Assembly: GCF_001687325.1 (NCBI RefSeq)
Contig: NZ_LZRD01000011.1
Location: forward strand, 1 to 64,000
Direction: 5' to 3'
Length of the DNA: 64,000 bases
Origin: Streptomyces sp. PTY087I2
GTDB taxonomy: Bacteria > Actinomycetota > Actinomycetes > Streptomycetales > Streptomycetaceae
A program made the position numbers and the translations under genes. Below are positions 1 through 8,861 of the stretch, in pieces; positions within the stretch are counted from its first letter, which is position 1, and the number at the start of each line of letters is the position of its first letter. The notes beneath the pieces were generated by a model that was not told the origin of the DNA, made no database searches, and was given only the letters and a program-made list of their open reading frames with translations.

Positions 1-936
1 CAGGACGGCCCCCGCAAGGGCCGGGGCGCGGCGGCCCGCGGCGGCGCCAAGGGCGGCCCGAAGTCCGCGCAGGGCGGCAGCGGCGGCGGCTTCCGGCGCG
101 GCGGCAGCCCCTCGCGCCCCCGTGAGCTGGACGCCAAGATCGAGCAGCGCAACCGCGACCGGTACGCGAACAAGCCCGACATCAAGCTGCCCAAGACCCA
201 CCCGGGCGCCGAGCAGGAGGGCGAGCGGTTGCAGAAGGTCCTCGCCCGGGCCGGAATGGGCTCGCGCCGCGCGTGCGAGGAGCTGATCGAGCAGGCCCGC
301 GTCGAGGTCAACGGCGAGATCGTCGTCGAGCAGGGCATGCGCGTCGACGTGCACAAGGACGAGATCAAGGTCGACGGCCTCACCGTCGCCGCCCAGTCGT
401 ATCTCTTCTTCGCGCTGAACAAGCCCGCCGGTGTCGTCTCCTCGATGGAGGACCCGGACGGCCGCCAGTGCCTCGGCGACTACGTGACCAACCGCGAGAC
501 GCGGCTGTTCCACGTCGGCCGGCTCGACACCGAGACGGAGGGCATCATCATGCTCACCAACCACGGTGAGCTGGCCCACCGCCTCACGCACCCGAAGTAC
601 GGCGTGAAGAAGACCTACCTGGCCGCCATCCAGGGCCCGCTGCCGCGCGACCTCGGCAAGCGGCTCAAGGACGGCATCCAGCTGGAGGACGGGTACGCCC
701 GCGCCGACCACTTCCGCGTCGTCGAGAACACCGGCAAGAACTACCTGGTCGAGGTGACCCTCCACGAGGGCCGCAAGCACATCGTGCGCCGGATGCTGGC
801 CGAGGCCGGCTTCCCGGTCGAGCGGCTCGTGCGGACGTCCTTCGGGCCGATCCCGCTGGGCGACCAGAAGTCCGGCTGGCTGCGCCGCCTCACCAACACC
901 GAGGTCGGCATGCTGATGCGCGAGGTCGGTCTCTAG
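1..936 (+). CDS. rluB: 23S rRNA pseudouridine synthase, RluB/RsuA family (5' end outside window)
   Basis: Isomerises a uridine in ribosomal RNA to pseudouridine in the cytoplasm. The frame is open to base 1, so the start lies to the left. About 76 residues rich in Gly, Arg, Lys and Ser come first, a low-complexity extension common in actinobacterial members. An S4 RNA-binding domain begins at LQKVLARAGMGSRR, followed by the catalytic domain with GRLDTETEG (catalytic Asp) and EGRKHIVRRM near the end. The TTG at 229 could serve as a start, but the upstream frame has clear coding character, so I keep the longer reading. A strong hairpin follows the stop. Confidence 0.93.
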   Translation, partial: QDGPRKGRGAAARGGAKGGPKSAQGGSGGGFRRGGSPSRPRELDAKIEQRNRDRYANKPDIKLPKTHPGAEQEGERLQKVLARAGMGSRRACEELIEQARVEVNGEIVVEQGMRVDVHKDEIKVDGLTVAAQSYLFFALNKPAGVVSSMEDPDGRQCLGDYVTNRETRLFHVGRLDTETEGIIMLTNHGELAHRLTHPKYGVKKTYLAAIQGPLPRDLGKRLKDGIQLEDGYARADHFRVVENTGKNYLVEVTLHEGRKHIVRRMLAEAGFPVERLVRTSFGPIPLGDQKSGWLRRLTNTEVGMLMREVGL

Positions 937-958
937 AAGTCTCCAGAAGCTTCACCGG

Positions 959-1012
959 GGCCCGCGGTCGGTTCTGTTCGGAAAGTTCGAACAGAACCGG
1001 CCGCGGGCCTTT
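959..1012 (+). terminator. Rho-independent-type hairpin after rluB
   Basis: Arms of 22 bases at 959-980 and 988-1009 pair with one G-U position around a 7-base loop, followed by TTTC. It separates rluB from the NrtR operon. Confidence 0.85.
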
Positions 1013-1025
1013 CGCTGTCCCCGTC

Positions 1026-1058
1026 CATCCTTTATAGTCAGAGTGACTATAAAGGATG
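1026..1058. promoter_or_regulatory. 33-bp palindrome, probable NrtR operator
   Basis: Perfect inverted repeat with 15-base arms (1026-1040 and 1044-1058) and spacer GAG. The core is TTTATAGTCA / TGACTATAAA. It is AT-rich in a very GC-rich region and lies about 90 bases before the NUDIX regulator gene. NrtR proteins are known to bind palindromes of roughly this size, often with autoregulation. The TATAGT and TATAAA inside could be -10 elements, so binding would block transcription. That this is the NrtR site is inferred from position and symmetry. Confidence 0.75.
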
Positions 1059-1153
1059 AGTCGCTCGAGACGCGGCTCGCCGCCGCTGTCGCCGTCGACG
1101 AACTCCTCGCCACCGGCCGGGACTTCGCCGCACCTCTCCCGGAGCAACGATGA
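1043..1153 (+). CDS. Possible 36-codon micro-ORF ahead of nrtR
   Basis: GTG at 1043 lies inside the palindrome and opens a 36-codon frame ending in TGA that overlaps the nrtR start as ATGA. From the tenth codon on nearly all third positions are G or C, as in real genes here. There is no Shine-Dalgarno, so it would have to be leaderless. It could instead be the remnant of the 3' end of a lost gene. The peptide (with LETRLAAAVAVDELLATGRD) matches no family I know. Confidence 0.3.
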   Translation: MTIKDESLETRLAAAVAVDELLATGRDFAAPLPEQR

Positions 1154-1920
1154 CCACCCCCGCCCCCGAGGGCTACGACCCGCACGCCTTCGCCCCGTTC
1201 GCCGTCACCGTCGACCTCGCCGTCTTCACCGTCCGCGAGGCCCGGCTGCACGTGCTGCTCGTCGAACGCGGCCAGGAGCCCTTCCGGGGCCGGTGGGCGC
1301 TGCCCGGCGGCTTCCTGCTGCCCCGCGAGTCCGCCGGGGACGCCGCCCGCCGCGAACTGGCCGAGGAGACCGGCCTCGGCCCGGACACGGTCGGCGCCCT
1401 CCACCTGGAGCAGCTGCGCACCTACACCGACCCGGACCGCGACCCGAGGATGCGGGTCGTCTCCGTCGCCTACGCCGCCCTCCTGCCGGACCTGCCCGAA
1501 CCGCGCGGCGGCGGCGACGCGGCGAGCGCGCGGTGGTGGGACGCGGACGCGGCCGGGCCCCTCGCCTTCGACCACGACACGATCCTCGCCGACGCCCGCG
1601 ACCGGATCGGCGCCAAGCTCGAATACAGCTGCCTGGCCACCGCGTTCTGCCCCGCCGAGTTCACCCTCGGCGAGCTCCAGCAGGTCTACGAAACCGTCTG
1701 GGGGGTCGAGCTCGACCGCCCCAACTTCCGGCGCAAGGTGCTGAGCGCCCCGGGCTTCGTCCAGCCGGTCGGCGGCCCGCCGCGCCGCACCGGCGGCCGG
1801 GGCAAACCCGCCGCCCTCTACCGGGCGGGCGACGCCACCGCCCTGCACCCGCCGCTCCTGCGCCCGCCGCGCACCGAAGCCTCCCCCTCCTCCTCCGGAA
1901 CGGAAGGACACGACCGATGA
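1150..1920 (+). CDS. nrtR: NUDIX-family transcriptional regulator, NrtR type
   Basis: 256 residues: an N-terminal NUDIX domain and a C-terminal winged-helix region, the layout of NrtR regulators of NAD metabolism, which sense ADP-ribose. The NUDIX box at residues 54-76 is complete (G-x5-E, x7, RELAEETGL), whereas some NrtR proteins have lost it, so residual hydrolase activity is possible. The C-terminal part from about residue 160 (FTLGELQQVYETVWG, NFRRKVL) fits the winged helix of this family. It ends in a Pro/Ser-rich tail. The next gene starts inside its stop codon (ATGA), so the two are translationally coupled. A palindrome upstream suggests autoregulation. Confidence 0.85.
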   Translation: MTTPAPEGYDPHAFAPFAVTVDLAVFTVREARLHVLLVERGQEPFRGRWALPGGFLLPRESAGDAARRELAEETGLGPDTVGALHLEQLRTYTDPDRDPRMRVVSVAYAALLPDLPEPRGGGDAASARWWDADAAGPLAFDHDTILADARDRIGAKLEYSCLATAFCPAEFTLGELQQVYETVWGVELDRPNFRRKVLSAPGFVQPVGGPPRRTGGRGKPAALYRAGDATALHPPLLRPPRTEASPSSSGTEGHDR

Positions 1921-2942
1921 CCCTCGCCACCCCGCCCCTCACCAAGCAGGCCGCGACCGGCGTCCTGACCGGGCTCGCCCTCGGCGACGCGCTCGGCTTC
2001 CCCACCGAGTTCAACGACGTGCCCTCCATCCTCGCCACGTTCGGCCCCTGGCGTCGGATGCCCCTCCTGAACCCCGCCGTCGTCTCCGACGACACCCAGA
2101 TGACGATCGCGCTGGGCCGGGGCATCCGTACCGCCATGGACAGCGGACTGCTCACCCCCGAACGGATGGTGGGCCCGGTCAGCGCCGAGTTCATCGCCTG
2201 GTACCACGCGCCGGACAACAACCGCGCCCCCGGCAACACCTGCCTCACCGCCTGCCGGCTGCTGGAGAACACCCGGATCTGGCAGGAGGCCAGCCAGACG
2301 CACTCCAAGGGCTGCGGCGCCAACATGCGGGTCGCCCCCGTCGGCCTGGTCCCCGGCCTCAGCGCCGAGCAGCGGGCCGGTGCCGCCCAGCTCCAGGCCG
2401 CCCTCACCCACGGCCACCCCACCGCCCTGGCCGCGTCCGACCTGCTGGCCCGCGCGGTGTTCCTGCTCGCCCAGGGCGCCGAACCCCTCGGCCTGATCGG
2501 GCAGTTGCGCAGCTACGCCGTGGAGAACCGGGGCCGCTACCACACCCGCTGGCTCGGCGACCTCTGGCGCCACGCGGGCGACGCCACCCCGCAGGCGTAC
2601 ATCCAGCGCGGCTGGGACGAGTGCCTGCTGGCCCTGGAGACCGTACGGGACGCGCTGCGCGACCCGTCGCCCGAGACCGACCCGTGCGAGCGGACCGGCG
2701 ACGGCTGGATCGCCGAGGAGGCCCTCGCCACCGCCCTGCACTGCTTCCTGCTCTTCCCCGAGGAGCCCGTCACCGCCCTGCGCCGGGCCGCCTGCACCCG
2801 GGGCGACTCGGACTCCATCGCCTGCCTGACCGGAGCGCTGGCCGGGGCCCACCTGGGCGCGGCGGCCTGGCCCAAGGAGTGGTCCGAGCGCATCGAGTAC
2901 CGCAGCGACCTGCTGTCCCTCGCGGCGCTCTGGGACGCCTGA
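1917..2942 (+). CDS. ADP-ribosylglycohydrolase family protein (DraG-like)
   Basis: 341 residues of the ADP-ribosylglycohydrolase family, which removes ADP-ribose from proteins or other acceptors using two metal ions. The family motifs are present: LGDALGFPTEF near the N-terminus, SDDTQM near residue 60, and GDSDSIA near residue 297, where acidic residues bind the metals. The ATG overlaps the nrtR stop by four bases, and both genes would be under the 1026-1058 operator. The pairing suggests control of ADP-ribose or NAD turnover. The actual target cannot be read from the sequence. Confidence 0.88.
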   Translation: MTLATPPLTKQAATGVLTGLALGDALGFPTEFNDVPSILATFGPWRRMPLLNPAVVSDDTQMTIALGRGIRTAMDSGLLTPERMVGPVSAEFIAWYHAPDNNRAPGNTCLTACRLLENTRIWQEASQTHSKGCGANMRVAPVGLVPGLSAEQRAGAAQLQAALTHGHPTALAASDLLARAVFLLAQGAEPLGLIGQLRSYAVENRGRYHTRWLGDLWRHAGDATPQAYIQRGWDECLLALETVRDALRDPSPETDPCERTGDGWIAEEALATALHCFLLFPEEPVTALRRAACTRGDSDSIACLTGALAGAHLGAAAWPKEWSERIEYRSDLLSLAALWDA

Positions 2943-2948
2943 GCGCCC

Positions 2949-3644
2949 TCAGGCCCGCACCGCCGAGGCCCGCCGGGTCCGTACGAGGAAGTCCTCCACG
3001 GCCGCCCGGTCCGGCTCCGGCGGCAGCGGGGACCGGGCCGCCGCCTCGTCGTTCTCCCGGCCGAGGCGGTCCATCCGGCGCTCCACCTCCGCCCAGGACA
3101 CCTCGCCCCGTTTCACCGCCAGCAGCTCCTCCCGGGCATCCCCCACGCCGATGCGCAGCTCGCCCGTGCGCAGCAGGTCCCGGCTGCTCGCCAGCAGCCG
3201 CAGCAGATGCATCGCGTGCTTCCAGCGCGGCGCGCCGTGTACCCGTACGTCCGCCTCCAGCTTCCTCCGCTGGCCCAGCGCGTACCGGACGAACGTGCCG
3301 TGCGCCTGACGGGACAGAAACGCCCCGCGCAGCGCCAGCAGCTCCCGGCCCGTGTCGTCCATCGACTCCACCAGCGGGGAGTGCAGACACTCCAGCACGT
3401 TCGGGTTGGCCCGGAGCGCCAGCTCGCAGAAGCGTTCCAGCTCCCAGGAGAACTGCTCCGGCGCGGGCCCTTCGACATGCGTCGGCGGCTTCTCGAAGCG
3501 CCAGAACAGCGGAGTGGGCGCGAGGAACACACCGCGCCGGTCCGTGTCGCTGTCCTCCGTGGCCAGTCCGAACGCGCGTGAGCCCATCACACAGGCGTAG
3601 ACCGTGTGGTCGCGTACGAGTGCCTCGTCGGCGGCGGTGATCAT
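2949..3644 (-). CDS. Pol-beta-type nucleotidyltransferase (RlaP-like)
   Basis: 231 residues starting at the ATG at 3644. The N-terminus has GSRAFGLATEDSDTDRRGV, the Gly-Ser and Asp-x-Asp signature of minimal polymerase-beta nucleotidyltransferases, in the variant typical of the RlaP family (PF10127), which was named for association with RNA ligases. The rest is helical (FCELALRANPNVLE, HAMHLLRLL). It converges on the ADP-ribosylglycohydrolase gene with a 6-base gap. No RNA ligase is nearby. Substrate unknown. Confidence 0.78.
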   Translation of the reverse strand: MITAADEALVRDHTVYACVMGSRAFGLATEDSDTDRRGVFLAPTPLFWRFEKPPTHVEGPAPEQFSWELERFCELALRANPNVLECLHSPLVESMDDTGRELLALRGAFLSRQAHGTFVRYALGQRRKLEADVRVHGAPRWKHAMHLLRLLASSRDLLRTGELRIGVGDAREELLAVKRGEVSWAEVERRMDRLGRENDEAAARSPLPPEPDRAAVEDFLVRTRRASAVRA

Positions 3645-3700
3645 GGCCGTGAGCGTACGGGGGAGCGGGCCGCGGCGCCCCTGAGATTCCAGGGCCGTAC

Positions 3701-4126
3701 TCAGCCCAGCCGGATCGCCCCGCCCGAGACGCTGATCTCCTCGGCGGGCAGCGGCCGGGTCGCCGGGCCGGTCTCGACCGCCGCGTCCGTGATGCTGAAC
3801 CTGCTCCCGTGGCACGGGCAGTTGATGGTGCCGTCGCGCACGGTCGAGACGAGACAGCTCGCATGGGTGCAGACGGCGGAGAACGCCTTGAACTCGCCCT
3901 CCGCCGGCTGCGTCACCACCACCTTCTGCTCCTTGAAGATGGTGCCGCCGCCGACCGGGATGTCCTCGGTCCGGGCCAGCTCCGCCCCGCCCGTGGCGTC
4001 CCCCGGCGCGCTCGGCGTCGGGCTCGCGTCCCCGCCGCCGTCCCCGTCGGAGGATCCGCAGCCGGTGGCCAGGGCGGCGGCGCCCGCCGCACCCGCGGCC
4101 AGCACCGTCCTACGCCGTGCGTTCAT
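3701..4126 (-). CDS. Rieske [2Fe-2S] lipoprotein
   Basis: 141 residues. An N-terminal RRR followed by a hydrophobic stretch ending LATGC gives a Tat-type signal with a lipobox, so the protein should be exported folded and lipid-anchored. A Ser/Gly/Asp/Pro linker leads to a Rieske domain with CTH (Cys86, His88) and CPCH (Cys103, His106) as cluster ligands, plus Cys91 and Cys105 as the usual disulfide. There is a good ribosome site (AAGGAGA) before the ATG. No cytochrome or oxygenase genes adjoin it, so its partner is unknown. Confidence 0.88.
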   Translation of the reverse strand: MNARRRTVLAAGAAGAAALATGCGSSDGDGGGDASPTPSAPGDATGGAELARTEDIPVGGGTIFKEQKVVVTQPAEGEFKAFSAVCTHASCLVSTVRDGTINCPCHGSRFSITDAAVETGPATRPLPAEEISVSGGAIRLG

Positions 4127-4379
4127 GGAGGCTCTCCTTCGGTGACGGTCGGTGGGGGCCATCGTGGCGGCGGCGGGCCCCCGGGCGAAGCAACCGGGCG
4201 GGCCGTGCCCCCGACCGGGTGGCGGACCGGGCTCCGACGGCTGCGGCCCGCCCGTCTCACGGACGGAACACCGTGACCGGGCCCGCCGCTGTCGATCTAG
4301 GCTGAGGTGAGCCGCCGGCCGCCGGGCCGGAGGCGGACGAAGCGTGAAGAGCACATGAGCGAAGAACGAGGAGTGCGAC

Positions 4380-4742
4380 GTGGCGGTACGAGCGGTCCGG
4401 GGCGCCGTCCAGCTGGAACGGGACGAGGCCGGGCACATGGACGAGCGGGTCGGTGAGCTGCTGACCGCCGTCCTGGAACGCAACGAGCTCGTCGCCGACG
4501 ACCTGATCAGCATCTGGTTCACCGCCACCCCGGACCTGCACAGCGACTTCCCGGCCGCCGCCGCGCGCGGCCTCGGGATCGTCGACGTACCCCTGATCTG
4601 CGCCCAGGAACTGGACGTCGAGGGGGCCATGCCCCGGGTCGTCCGTATCCTCGTGCATGTCGAGACCTATCTCTCGCGCGCCGAGATCAACCACGTCTAC
4701 CTCGGCGCCACCGCCGCCCTGCGCAAGGACATCGCCCAGTGA
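4380..4742 (+). CDS. aroH: Chorismate mutase, AroH class
   Basis: 120 residues, the usual size of monofunctional AroH enzymes, which rearrange chorismate to prephenate for Phe and Tyr synthesis. Family features include the N-terminal VRAVRGAVQLERDE, DLISIWFTATPDL in the middle, and VPLICAQELDVEG before the conserved C-terminal RILVHVET. The GTG start has GAGGAG a few bases upstream. Its stop overlaps the start of tyrA, which uses its product. Confidence 0.92.
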   Translation: MAVRAVRGAVQLERDEAGHMDERVGELLTAVLERNELVADDLISIWFTATPDLHSDFPAAAARGLGIVDVPLICAQELDVEGAMPRVVRILVHVETYLSRAEINHVYLGATAALRKDIAQ

Positions 4743-5824
4743 GAACCGCCCTCGTCATCGGAACCGGGCTCGTCGGCACCTCCGCCGCCCTCGCGCTGGC
4801 CGGCCGGGGCATCCATGTGCACCTCGTCGACCACGACCCCGAGTCGGCCCGCACCGCCGCCGCGCTCGGCGCCGGGACCGAGGAGCCGCCCGCCGGCCCG
4901 GTCGACCTCGCCGTCGTCGCCGTGCCGCCCGCGCACACCGCCGCCGTCCTCGCCACCGCCATGCGCGACGGCGTGGCCCGCGGCTACCTGGACGTCGCCA
5001 GCGTCAAGGGCGGCCCCCGCCGCGAGCTGGAGGCGCTCGGCCTCGACCTCACCCCGTACATCGGTACGCATCCCATGGCGGGCAAGGAGCGGTCCGGTCC
5101 GCTGGCCGCCACCGCCGACCTCTTCGAGGGCCGCCCCTGGGTCCTCACCCCGACCCGGGACACCGACACCGAGGTGCTCAACCTCGCGCTGGAACTGGTC
5201 GCCCTCTGCCGGGCCGTCCCCGTCGTCATGGACGCCGACGCCCACGACCGGGCCGTCGCCCTCGTCTCGCACACCCCGCAGCTGATCTCCTCGATGGTCG
5301 CCGCCCGGCTGGAGGAGGCCGACGAGACCGCCGTACGGCTGTGCGGACAGGGCATCCGCGACGTCACCCGGATCGCCGCCTCCGACCCCCGGATGTGGGT
5401 GGAGATCCTCTCCGCCAACCCCGGCCCGGTCGCCGACGTCCTCGCCGGGGTCGCCGCCGACCTGGAGGAGACCGTGACCGCGCTGCGCGGCCTCGGCTCC
5501 GCCGACGCGGAGAGGCGCAGCGCGGGCACCCACACCATCGAGGACGTCCTGCGGCGCGGCAACGCCGGCCGCGTCCGGGTCCCCGGCAAGCACGGCGCCG
5601 CCCCCACCGCGTACGAGACCGTCGCCGTCCTCATCGGCGACAAGCCGGGCGAGCTGGCCGCGATCTTCGCCGACGCCGGGCGGGCCGGGGTCAACATCGA
5701 GGACGTCCGCATCGAGCACGCCACCGGCCAGCAGGCGGGCCTCGTCCAGATCATGGTCGAGCCCAGCGCCGCCCCGGTCCTCGGCGCGGCCCTCCAGGAA
5801 CGGGGCTGGTCGATCCGCGGCTGA
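4739..5824 (+). CDS. tyrA: Prephenate dehydrogenase
   Basis: 361 residues. Oxidatively decarboxylates prephenate to 4-hydroxyphenylpyruvate in tyrosine synthesis. The N-terminal Rossmann fold has GTGLVGTS for NAD(P) binding. GTHPMAGKE near residue 113 is the conserved active-site region. The C-terminus (about 290-361) looks like an ACT domain (VLIGDKPGELAAIF, GVNIEDVRIEH), suggesting feedback by an amino acid. The GTG start overlaps the aroH stop, so the two enzymes of the branch are coupled. Confidence 0.93.
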   Translation: MRTALVIGTGLVGTSAALALAGRGIHVHLVDHDPESARTAAALGAGTEEPPAGPVDLAVVAVPPAHTAAVLATAMRDGVARGYLDVASVKGGPRRELEALGLDLTPYIGTHPMAGKERSGPLAATADLFEGRPWVLTPTRDTDTEVLNLALELVALCRAVPVVMDADAHDRAVALVSHTPQLISSMVAARLEEADETAVRLCGQGIRDVTRIAASDPRMWVEILSANPGPVADVLAGVAADLEETVTALRGLGSADAERRSAGTHTIEDVLRRGNAGRVRVPGKHGAAPTAYETVAVLIGDKPGELAAIFADAGRAGVNIEDVRIEHATGQQAGLVQIMVEPSAAPVLGAALQERGWSIRG

Positions 5825-5832
5825 GCCCGGGA

Positions 5833-5860
5833 CGCCCGCCACCCGGCCGGGTGGCGGGCG
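5833..5860 (+). terminator. Palindromic hairpin after tyrA
   Basis: Two 14-base arms, 5833-5846 and 5847-5860, are perfectly complementary with no spacer. It lies 9 bases past the tyrA stop and probably ends or attenuates the aroH-tyrA transcript before cmk. Confidence 0.6.
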
Positions 5861-5969
5861 CCTCCGCCGTACGGGGTACAAGGGCACGTCCCGCACTCGG
5901 TAACCTGGTACGAGGCCGTTCCCTGGCCCGTCCGTCCCCACCCCGTGTACCAGGAAGGTGTCCACCACC

Positions 5970-6653
5970 GTGGAAACCGCACGCTCCTCCGTGATCGTCG
6001 CCATCGACGGGCCCTCGGGCACCGGCAAGTCGAGCACCTCCAAGGCCGTCGCCGCCGCGCTCGGCCTGAGCTACCTGGACACGGGCGCGCAGTACCGGGC
6101 CATCACCTGGTGGATGCTGACCAACGGCATCGACGTGAGCAACGCGGAGGAGATCGCTACCGCCGCCGCCAAGCCCGTGATCGTCTCCGGCACCGACCCC
6201 GCCGCCCCGACGATCACCGTCGACGGCGAGGACGCCTCCGGCCCGATCCGCACCCAGGAGGTCACCTCCAAGGTCAGCGCCGTCAGCGCGGTCCCCGAGG
6301 TGCGCACGCTCATCACCGCGCTCCAGCGCTCCATCGCCGCGGCCGCCACCGGCGGCATCGTCGTCGAGGGCCGCGACATCGGCACCACCGTGCTGCCCGA
6401 CGCCGACCTCAAGATCTTCCTCACCGCCTCCCCGGAGGCCCGCGCCGCCCGCCGCAGCGGCGAGGTCAAGGGCTCCGACCTGACCGCCACGCGTGAGGCC
6501 CTGATCAAGCGGGACGCCGCCGACTCCGGCCGCAAGACCTCCCCGCTCGCCAAGGCGGACGACGCCGTCGAGGTGGACACCACCGAGCTGACCCTCCAGC
6601 AGGTCATCGAGTGCGTCGTCACCCTCGTCGAGGGGAAGCGGGTCGCCGCGTGA
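5970..6653 (+). CDS. cmk: Cytidylate kinase
   Basis: Phosphorylates CMP/dCMP with ATP. P-loop GPSGTGKSS near the N-terminus, YLDTGAQYRAIT for nucleotide binding, and EGRDIGT in the middle are family signatures, and RRSGEV and the LIKRDAADS segment fit the lid. I start at the GTG at 5970 because AGGAAGG ends 11 bases before it. The in-frame GTG at 5958 directly abuts that ribosome site and would have no room for one. The plsC start overlaps the stop. Confidence 0.9.
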   Translation: METARSSVIVAIDGPSGTGKSSTSKAVAAALGLSYLDTGAQYRAITWWMLTNGIDVSNAEEIATAAAKPVIVSGTDPAAPTITVDGEDASGPIRTQEVTSKVSAVSAVPEVRTLITALQRSIAAAATGGIVVEGRDIGTTVLPDADLKIFLTASPEARAARRSGEVKGSDLTATREALIKRDAADSGRKTSPLAKADDAVEVDTTELTLQQVIECVVTLVEGKRVAA

Positions 6654-7306
6654 GCGATGCCACCGGCGCGCCCACGCTGCGCGGAGCGGCCGTCGGGCGC
6701 ACCATCGGCATCGGCCTGATGTACGGGCTGTGGAAGCCCCGGGTGCTCGGCGCCTGGCGGGTGCCCGCCGCCGGACCCGTCATCCTCGCGGTGAACCACT
6801 CCCACAACATCGACGGACCGATGCTGATGGGCACCGCACCCCGGCCGGTGCACTTCCTGATCAAGAAGGAGGCGTTCGTCGGCCCCCTCGACCCGTTCCT
6901 GCACGGAATCGGGCAGATCGAGGTGGACCGTACGACCGTCGACCGCACCGCCATCAGCCACGCGCTCGGCGTACTGGAGAACGGCGGAGCCCTCGGGATC
7001 TTCCCGGAGGGCACCCGGGGCGAGGGAGACTTCGCCTCGCTGCGGGCCGGACTCGCCTATTTCGCGGTACGGGGCGGGGCCCCGATCGTCCCGGTGGCCG
7101 TCCTGGGAAGCACCGAGCGCCGCGGACGGCTGATACGGGGGCTGCCCCCGCTGCGCAGCCGGGTCGACGTCGTCTTCGGCGACGCGTTCGACGCGAGCGC
7201 CGACGACGGGCGGCGTACGCGCAAGGCGCTGGACGAGGCGACCCTGCGGATCCAGGCGAAGCTGACCGCCCACCTGGAAAGCGCCAAGCGCCTCACCGGG
7301 CGATAG
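6650..7306 (+). CDS. plsC: 1-acyl-sn-glycerol-3-phosphate acyltransferase
   Basis: 218 residues. Acylates lysophosphatidic acid to phosphatidic acid at the membrane. Motif I appears as NHSHNIDG (His-x4-Asp catalytic pair) and motif III as FPEGTRG. The GTG start overlaps the cmk stop (GTGA), with GGGGAAG upstream, so translation is coupled. The order cmk-plsC-der is common in actinobacteria. Confidence 0.9.
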   Translation: MSDATGAPTLRGAAVGRTIGIGLMYGLWKPRVLGAWRVPAAGPVILAVNHSHNIDGPMLMGTAPRPVHFLIKKEAFVGPLDPFLHGIGQIEVDRTTVDRTAISHALGVLENGGALGIFPEGTRGEGDFASLRAGLAYFAVRGGAPIVPVAVLGSTERRGRLIRGLPPLRSRVDVVFGDAFDASADDGRRTRKALDEATLRIQAKLTAHLESAKRLTGR

Positions 7307-7384
7307 GCCAGACTTGACCTGACTTGAGTAGTGGACCGCGCTGATCGTGGTCCATCGATGATGATGCAAAGAGGAACGGACTTC

Positions 7385-8854
7385 ATGAACGACCAGATTC
7401 ACTCCGAGGGCTCGGGCCACGAGCACGGAGAACTTGGCGATGCCGAGTACGCGGAGTTCATGGAGCTCGCCGCGCAGGAAGGCTTCGACCCCGAGGAGGT
7501 CGAGGGCGCGCTCGACGAGGCCGGTCACGGCCCGCTTCCCGTGCTCGCCGTCGTCGGCCGCCCCAATGTCGGCAAGTCGACCCTGGTGAACCGGATCATC
7601 GGCCGCCGCGAGGCCGTCGTGCAGGACAAGCCCGGTGTCACCCGCGACCGCGTCAGCTACGAGGCCGAATGGGCCGGCCGCCGCTTCAAGGTCGTCGACA
7701 CCGGCGGCTGGGAGCAGGACGTGCTGGGCCTCGACGCCTCCGTCGCCGCCCAGGCGGAGTACGCCATCGAGACGGCCGACGCGGTCGTCTTCGTCGTCGA
7801 CTCCACCGTCGGCGCCACCGACACCGACGAGGCCGTCGTCAAGCTGCTGCGCCGGGCCGGCAAGCCCGTCGTCCTCTGCGCCAACAAGGTCGACGGCCAG
7901 AGCGGCGAGGCCGACGCCACCGCCCTGTGGTCCCTCGGTCTCGGCGAGCCCTACCCGGTCTCCTCGCTGCACGGCCGCGGCACCGGCGACATGCTCGACG
8001 CGGTCCTGGAGGCCCTGCCGGACGCCCCGGCCCAGAAGTTCGGCACGGCCCTCGGCGGGCCCCGCCGGATCGCCCTGATCGGCCGCCCGAACGTCGGCAA
8101 GTCCTCCCTGCTGAACAAGGTCGCGGGCGAGGACCGGGTCGTCGTCAACGAGCTGGCGGGCACCACCCGCGACCCGGTCGACGAGCTGATCAACCTCGGC
8201 GGCATCACCTGGAAGTTCATCGACACGGCCGGTATCCGCCGCCGCGTCCACCTCCAGGAAGGCGCGGACTACTACGCCTCGCTGCGTACGGCCGCCGCCG
8301 TGGAGAAGGCCGAGGTCGCCGTCGTCCTGATCGACTCCAGCGAGTCCATCAGCGTCCAGGACCAGCGCATCATCACGATGGCCGTGGAGGCCGGGCGCGC
8401 CATCGTCGTGGCCTTCAACAAGTGGGACACCCTCGACGAGGAGCGCCGCTACTACCTGGAGCGCGAGATCGAGACGGAGCTCGCGCAGATCTCCTGGGCC
8501 CCGCGCGTCAACGTCTCCGCCGTCACCGGCCGCCACATGGAGAAGCTGGTCCCGGCCATCGAGACCGCCCTGGAGGGCTGGGAGACCCGCGTCCCCACCG
8601 GCCGGCTCAACGCCTTCCTCGGCGAGATCGTCGCCTCCAACCCGCACCCGATCCGCGGCGGCAAGCAGCCGCGCATCCTGTTCGGCACCCAGGCGGGCAC
8701 CAAGCCCCCGCGCTTCGTGCTCTTCGCCTCCGGCTTCCTGGAGCACGGCTACCGCCGCTTCGTCGAGCGCCGGCTGCGCGAGGAGTTCGGCTTCGAGGGC
8801 ACCCCGATCCACATTTCCGTCCGGGTCCGCGAGAAGCGCGGCCGCAACAAGTAA
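7385..8854 (+). CDS. der: Ribosome assembly GTPase Der (EngA)
   Basis: 489 residues with two tandem GTPase domains and a C-terminal KH-like domain. It acts in maturation of the 50S subunit. Each G domain has its own P-loop ([18 protein letters not shown]), G3 (DTGGW, DTAGI) and G4 (NKVD, NKWD). An acidic N-terminal extension of about 55 residues precedes the first P-loop, as in other actinobacteria. The ATG at 7385 is preceded by AGAGGAA at good spacing. An in-frame ATG further upstream lacks a ribosome site. Confidence 0.95.
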   Translation: MNDQIHSEGSGHEHGELGDAEYAEFMELAAQEGFDPEEVEGALDEAGHGPLPVLAVVGRPNVGKSTLVNRIIGRREAVVQDKPGVTRDRVSYEAEWAGRRFKVVDTGGWEQDVLGLDASVAAQAEYAIETADAVVFVVDSTVGATDTDEAVVKLLRRAGKPVVLCANKVDGQSGEADATALWSLGLGEPYPVSSLHGRGTGDMLDAVLEALPDAPAQKFGTALGGPRRIALIGRPNVGKSSLLNKVAGEDRVVVNELAGTTRDPVDELINLGGITWKFIDTAGIRRRVHLQEGADYYASLRTAAAVEKAEVAVVLIDSSESISVQDQRIITMAVEAGRAIVVAFNKWDTLDEERRYYLEREIETELAQISWAPRVNVSAVTGRHMEKLVPAIETALEGWETRVPTGRLNAFLGEIVASNPHPIRGGKQPRILFGTQAGTKPPRFVLFASGFLEHGYRRFVERRLREEFGFEGTPIHISVRVREKRGRNK

Positions 8855-8861
8855 CACCGGC

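Noticed and set aside
6071..8857. A 928-codon open frame on the minus strand across cmk, plsC and der
   Set aside because: It mirrors three well-recognised genes; the open frame follows from high GC. The protein is low-complexity with no domain.
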